Positions 6,680 to 8,184 of a DNA stretch of 8,184 bases are shown here, in pieces. The notes beneath the pieces are model-generated. The model was not told where the DNA came from. It saw only the letters and a list, made by a program, of their open reading frames with translations, and made no database searches. Source of the DNA: CAZART01 sp964487555 (GTDB lineage: Bacteria > Bacteroidota > Rhodothermia > Rhodothermales > VXPQ01); the NCBI GenBank assembly GCA_964487555.1, contig CAZART010000179.1, positions 1-8,184 on the forward strand, written 5' to 3'. A program made the translations under genes and the position numbers. Every line of letters starts with the position of its first letter. Position 1 is the stretch's first letter.

Positions 6680-6784
6680 TCAGTCGGAGCCCGCCGCAAG
6701 CATCGCCTGATATTTCGATGCCGCTTCCGATTTGCCCCAGGCCGTGTAGGCGGATAGAAAGAAGGGGGCTTGACAAAAAAAGGC
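6680..6784 (-). pseudogene. C-terminal tail fragment of another protein, possibly TPR-type
   Basis: About 34 codons read in the same frame as the kinase remnant and end in TGA (6682-6680). The sequence includes FLSAYTAWGKSEAASKYQAM then LAAGSD and looks like the helical C-terminus of a TPR protein. An upstream in-frame stop sits just before a run of T, so the rest is lost or shifted. Its stop abuts the headless kinase, which suggests a deletion that joined the end of one gene to the middle of a second. The family is inferred from a short helical pattern only. Confidence 0.45.
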
Positions 6785-6868
6785 TCATAGAAGGGCCTCT
6801 TGAGTAGCGGCGCAGGGTACGCGGCGGCCCGCCGGGCGGGTGCCGTGGCATTGGTGAGGTTCTGGAGG

Positions 6869-6911
6869 GAACGTTCTCGGAAGCCGCGATGCATTCGGCG
6901 GACGTAGTCCG
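6869..6911 (-). other. Candidate oriIS terminus of the IS91-like element
   Basis: Downstream of the transposase stop, a perfect 5-bp stem with 3-base loop (cggac gta gtccg, 6899-6911) is followed 26 bases on (minus strand) by the terminal boundary at GTTC (6872-6869). A hairpin near a GAAC-adjoining end fits rolling-circle HUH transposons. Not verified against a reference. Confidence 0.4.
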
Positions 6912-7871
6912 GGCAGGGATTGGGTGTTTTTCCCTAGCAAGGCGGCGCTTCAGTGGCGGGAGGACAGACGTGTCGGGCGGTCCTTTGCAGGGCCTGTCCT
7001 TGCGCCGCCGGGGGCGCGCTAGGCGCATTCGTATTCGAAATCGAAGGAGGTCTGAGGTCGTGGCCGCGCCGGCGCGACGGGCGGAGGACGTGAGGTGAGC
7101 CCTACTCCGTCGAGGTAGGTGCGAATCGAAGGGGGATCTATGAGCACGGCAATGACCTTCATGGTGCCGCCGCAGTCCGGGCAGACGGTAACGTCGATGC
7201 GGAAGACGTGCGCGAGGAGACGCGCCCAGGAGAGCCGGTAGGCGGGTTTGGGGGTATGGGTTGAGGCCGCGTGGGCGCAGAGCGCGTCGGAAGAGGCGTC
7301 TGCCGGCGGGGCCTGATCCGGACGCGGTCCCGGCACGATATGCTCCCGCCCGGAGGTGGTACAAGTGCGGCAAGCTTCTCGATAAGCTCCAGAGGCGAGA
7401 GAAGGAGGTGGGTGGTCCCGTCCGACCAGGGCGTCTTGAGCGTGAAGGCGAGCGTATCGACGTGCACCACTTGGAGCCGGCCTGCGGCCAGAGGGGGACG
7501 CAGCACGTATCGGCACAGCCGTTCGAGCGTCTCGCGCGCGCCGGCTTCGACGCGCGTGGCCGCGTGCAGCGAGAATCCGCGAGAGGAAAAGCACAGCGGC
7601 CTGCTCTGAATGCCTTCTTGCGGATCGATGAGCCGCCGACGAACGCGTTTCCCCGCCCGCTCACCGGTGGCCACGGTGCCCCGGATCGAAGCGGCGGTCA
7701 GGGCGGCCAGGAGCGGCTCCTCCTGCACGAGCACGTCCGGAGGCGCGTCCGGCTCGAGAAGGCCGCGGCGCTCGAGGAGGTTCACGACCCGGTGGGCCGT
7801 CGTCTCGGTGATGCGCCGAACGTCGTCGTCGGCGAGAGCAGGCGCCGGCACGAAGACGGGCGTGCCGCTAG
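6873..7871 (-). mobile_element. IS91-like element remnant, 3' part
   Basis: It contains the transposase remnant on the minus strand plus about 145 bases of downstream sequence ending at GAAC/GTTC (6869-6876). IS91 elements insert next to GAAC or CAAG with the oriIS end adjoining it, and this layout matches. The other end is not seen because an IS1182/IS5-like element interrupts the transposase gene at 7871. Boundaries are inferred. Confidence 0.6.
7019..7871 (-). pseudogene. IS91-family transposase, N-terminally truncated and frameshifted
   Basis: IS91 transposases are HUH enzymes that move DNA by rolling-circle replication. The first segment (about 7871-7351) reads VFVPAPALADDDVRR, then VNLLERRGLL, ERLCRYVLRPPLA and LSPLELIEKLAALVPPP, all expected after the HUH motif. 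The RY tyrosine probably marks the catalytic Tyr region, with only one Tyr present. At about 7345-7351 the frame breaks: the usual block of the type HLxRYHGVLAP is missing, and the frame resumes as REHIVPGPRPDQAPP. It runs to YRLSWARLLAHVFRIDV, a CPDCGG zinc knuckle, MKVIAVLIDP and a stop at 7021-7019. The HUH domain itself is absent because the frame ends at the junction with the IS1182/IS5-like element. A GTG at 7851 could start translation, but the product would be inactive. Confidence 0.78.
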
Positions 7872-7903
7872 GAGTCTGTCGGACTTAGCGTCCGGCGACT
7901 AAG
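7868..7903. repeat. Terminus of the IS1182/IS5-like element at a CTAG target, with nested hairpins
   Basis: CTAG (7868-7871) is followed by gagtctgtcggacttagcg. Three short dyads overlap here: agtc/gact (7873-7876, 7882-7885), cggac/gtccg (7880-7884, 7890-7894) and cttag/ctaag (7884-7888, 7899-7903). The IS91 reading stops being family-like exactly at this point. The end is inferred, since the opposite terminus lies outside the window. Confidence 0.5.
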
Positions 7904-7967
7904 ATCGGTTCTCAATTTTGCGAGGTAATCAGAAGTTGGTCAGTTTCGGTCGACATTTCTTACAGGA

Positions 7968-7991
7968 TAAAGAAGGGCGAAGCGTCGCCCT
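7968..7991 (-). terminator. Probable rho-independent terminator after the IS transposase
   Basis: A perfect 7-bp stem with 4-base loop, agggcga agcg tcgccct (7974-7991), is followed on the minus strand by the T-rich tctttatcc. The stem starts inside the TAG stop codon of the transposase (7992-7990), a compact arrangement common in insertion sequences. Confidence 0.5.
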
Positions 7992-8184
7992 ACCCAAGCA
8001 GGGCATGCATTCGCTTCAGATTCATCGCCATACAGACCAAATTCCATTCGCCGTGTACGTTTTCGAGGCCGCGGAGCATAAACTGTCGGAAGCCGAGGGC
8101 ATGCTTAATTATGCCGAAGGTCGGTTCGACGGTGCTCTTTCGCCGGACGTAGAGTGCGCGGCCTTCCTTCGTAGCCAAGCGGTG
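7990..8184 (-). CDS. IS1182/IS5-like transposase, C-terminal fragment
   Basis: The frame is open from the right edge to the TAG at 7992-7990 (64 codons seen). It reads RRKSTVEPTFGIIKHALGFR, then QFMLRGLENVHGEW and LVCMAMNLKRM. This is the C-terminal signature of IS1182-type DDE transposases; the Glu of STVEPTFG is probably the last catalytic acidic residue. The ATG at 8178 is internal: two more in-frame codons reach the edge, and the family is several hundred residues long, so the true start lies outside. The visible part shows no damage, so the element may be the youngest insertion here. Confidence 0.82.
   Translation of the reverse strand, partial: HRLATKEGRALYVRRKSTVEPTFGIIKHALGFRQFMLRGLENVHGEWNLVCMAMNLKRMHALLG

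Larger units (their letters stand above)
7872..8184 (-). mobile_element. IS1182/IS5-like insertion sequence, right-hand part only
   Basis: This stretch contains the C-terminus of a DDE transposase on the minus strand, a hairpin after its stop, and about 118 bases of non-coding sequence to a structured end at 7872. It is inserted in, and in the same orientation as, the IS91-like transposase gene. The element continues past the right edge. Confidence 0.65.

Noticed and set aside
6595..6894. 99-codon minus-strand open frame overlapping the TPR-like tail and kinase start
   Set aside because: It crosses the inferred IS91 boundary, is in a different frame from the recognisable kinase and tail sequence, and lacks any domain pattern.
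7261..7902. Plus-strand 213-codon open frame
   Set aside because: It is antisense to the IS91-like transposase remnant and has Arg-rich shadow composition.

Overview
This is a GC-rich bacterial window. It holds one large intact gene surrounded by partial, broken or mobile sequence. Three things point loosely to the Bacteroidota/Rhodothermota side of the tree: a very long two-component propeller sensor kinase, degraded Ser/Thr kinase-TPR genes, and start codons with poor Shine-Dalgarno sequences. Acidobacteriota or Gemmatimonadota cannot be excluded. No rRNA, tRNA or CRISPR array was seen.

Left part (1-1845). A minus-strand gene running off the left edge encodes a signal peptide followed by a His-rich stretch. 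Its first 66 bases are two copies of a 33-bp unit. Upstream lies a regulatory-looking gap with GTATAC repeats and overlapping hairpins. Next, on the minus strand, is an ECF-type sigma factor gene (470-985). Its C-terminal cysteine motif is interrupted by an amber codon, and the missing half of the motif is readable directly after the stop. Upstream of sigma is a nucleoside deaminase pseudogene (about 1020-1398). It has a one-base frameshift near its N-terminus and lacks its C-terminal part. From 1399 to 1845 I see no gene, only two weak promoter candidates.

Centre (1846-5910, plus strand). A complete 1354-residue membrane sensor histidine kinase: signal peptide, a double-propeller array of about 14-15 blades, a Y_Y_Y domain, one transmembrane helix, a coiled coil, HisKA and HATPase_c. 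An extra module of about 150 residues sits inside the propeller array. It has no receiver or HTH domain, and no response regulator gene is in the window.

Right part (5911-8184, all minus strand). This is a graveyard of rearranged sequence. A Ser/Thr kinase remnant (5934-6679) has lost its ATP-binding lobe start, carries a frameshift, has DSG in place of DFG, and ends in a TPR-like tail fused onto the kinase C-lobe. The C-terminal tail of another gene, possibly TPR-type, abuts its upstream end (6680-6784). Next is an IS91-like remnant (about 6873-7871). Its transposase lacks the HUH domain and has an internal frameshifting deletion. It is cut at a CTAG by the end of an IS1182/IS5-like element (7872 onward), whose transposase C-terminus runs off the right edge.

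The clearest theme is one conserved sensor gene, uninterrupted over 4 kb, flanked on both sides by genes carrying frameshifts, nonsense codons and deletions. That argues against uniformly poor sequence quality and for local decay, although single-base events should be verified by reads.
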